DNA of 5,779 nt from Candidatus Nitrosopumilus sp. (GTDB lineage Archaea; Thermoproteota; Nitrososphaeria; Nitrososphaerales; Nitrosopumilaceae), in contig DAOWGL010000118.1 in the NCBI GenBank assembly GCA_030637455.1, forward strand, positions 1 through 5,779. The letters run 5' to 3'. Numbering within the stretch: the first letter of the stretch is position 1; every line of letters starts with the position of its first letter. The position numbers were made by a program, and so were the translations under genes. Under the pieces are notes generated by a model. It did not search any database, was not told the DNA's origin, and was given only the letters and a program-made list of their open reading frames with translations. Shown here piece by piece: positions 5,111 to 5,779 of the stretch.

Positions 5111-5779
5111 ATGAATATTGTAGAAAAGATTCTTGCTCGTGGTGCAGGAAAGTCTTCAGTTGCCCCAGATGATGTGGTTTTTGCCAAAGTAGACAAGGTC
5201 ATGATGCATGATGTGTCTGGACCTGGAGTCATTAAGGTATTTGATAAATTAAAGAAACAAGGAATTTCAGTAGACAAATTATGGGATCCAACCAAGGTTT
5301 GGGTAGCAGAAGATCACTTTGTTCCATCTGCTGAAAAAATATCTGCTGAAAATATTATGAAATTATCAAAATTTACTAAACAGTATGGAATTGAAAAACA
5401 TTTCAAATATGGAATGGGTCAGTATGGAATTTGCCATACAATATCTCATGAAGAAGCAATGGTGATGCCCGGTGATGTCTATGTTGGTGGAGATTCTCAT
5501 ACTAATACCACTGGTGCATTAGGTGCATTTGCTTGTGGTTTGGGACATACAGATATTGCATATGTTTTACTTAATGGACAAATTTGGTTCAAAGTCCCTG
5601 AAACTTACTACTTTAAGATAAATGGAAAATTACCTGAACATGTCATGGCAAAAGATCTAATTCTAAAAATTGTTGGAGACATTGGAACTGATGGAGGTGC
5701 ATATCAAACAATGCAGTTTGGTGGAAGTGGTATTGATGAAATGTCTGTAGAAAGCAGACTCACGTTATGTAATATGACA
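5111..5779 (+). CDS. leuC: 3-isopropylmalate dehydratase / homoaconitase large subunit (3' end outside window)
   Basis: This is the N-terminal 223 residues of an aconitase-superfamily large subunit of about 420 residues. It isomerises 2-isopropylmalate to 3-isopropylmalate for leucine, or homocitrate-type acids in 2-oxoacid elongation, together with a separate small (LeuD) subunit. Motifs are EDHFVPS (67-73), GQYGICHT (103-110), VGGDSHTNTTGALGAFACGLGHTDIA (in outline 125-150), KVPE (161-164) and GKLPEHVMAKDLIL (172-185). SVESRLTLCNMT (212-223), at the window edge, is the family's conserved ERMTISNM-like helix. The three Fe-S cysteines of LeuC proteins lie in the missing C-terminal half. ATG 5111 is supported by a box A 27 bases upstream and by the usual N-terminus (NIVEKILAR). 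The LeuC and homoaconitase forms cannot be separated from this half, and thaumarchaea may use one protein for both, so the symbol is provisional. Confidence 0.88.
   Translation, partial: MNIVEKILARGAGKSSVAPDDVVFAKVDKVMMHDVSGPGVIKVFDKLKKQGISVDKLWDPTKVWVAEDHFVPSAEKISAENIMKLSKFTKQYGIEKHFKYGMGQYGICHTISHEEAMVMPGDVYVGGDSHTNTTGALGAFACGLGHTDIAYVLLNGQIWFKVPETYYFKINGKLPEHVMAKDLILKIVGDIGTDGGAYQTMQFGGSGIDEMSVESRLTLCNMT

Noticed and set aside
5083..5295. Open frame of 70 codons on the minus strand
   Set aside because: It is antisense to the LeuC-family gene, whose N-terminal motifs are clear.
1..5779. Search for a CRISPR array, transposase, tRNA/rRNA, toxin-antitoxin pair or defence cluster
   Set aside because: No repeat-spacer pattern, terminal repeats, tRNA-like cloverleaf or recognisable defence domain was seen; the genes are ordinary metabolic or small unknown genes.

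Overview
The window looks like core chromosome of an ammonia-oxidising archaeon of the Nitrososphaerota (Thaumarchaeota), most like Nitrosopumilus. This is inferred from several things together. The DNA is AT-rich and densely packed. A two-gene 2-oxoacid:ferredoxin oxidoreductase resembles crenarchaeal/thaumarchaeal enzymes. There is a coenzyme F420 biosynthesis ligase. Archaeal box A (TATA) elements lie about 26-27 bases upstream of start codons, the pattern of leaderless transcripts. Shine-Dalgarno motifs are rare, and the clear one is inside an operon. No database search was possible, so the lineage is an inference.

Layout. Positions 2-1946 (+) hold the 3' part of the alpha subunit gene and the complete beta subunit gene of the oxidoreductase, overlapping by 11 bases. 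A 144-residue unknown protein follows (2004-2438, +). Its end overlaps by 8 bases with a convergent 177-residue unknown gene (2431-2964, -). A divergent promoter region (2965-3068) separates that gene from a small Met/Gly-rich unknown protein (3069-3395, +). That gene ends one base from a convergent gene for a protein with a C-terminal membrane anchor (3397-3951, -). Upstream of the latter on the same strand is cofE (4000-4776, -). Across a short divergent intergenic stretch lie a 71-residue unknown protein (4842-5057, +) and the 5' part of a LeuC/homoaconitase large subunit gene (5111 to the window end, +).

How the genes fit together. The oxidoreductase links 2-oxoacids, CoA and ferredoxin in central carbon metabolism. 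CofE completes the glutamate tail of F420. The LeuC-family protein belongs to leucine or 2-oxoacid chain-elongation (possibly lysine) biosynthesis. These are separate housekeeping functions on mostly single-gene transcription units, interspersed with small proteins that are probably lineage-specific. No RNA gene, mobile element, CRISPR array or defence system was seen, and no gap between genes exceeds about 105 bases. The most useful observations are start-site and promoter assignments, motif variants in CofE and the alpha subunit, and two unusual small proteins.
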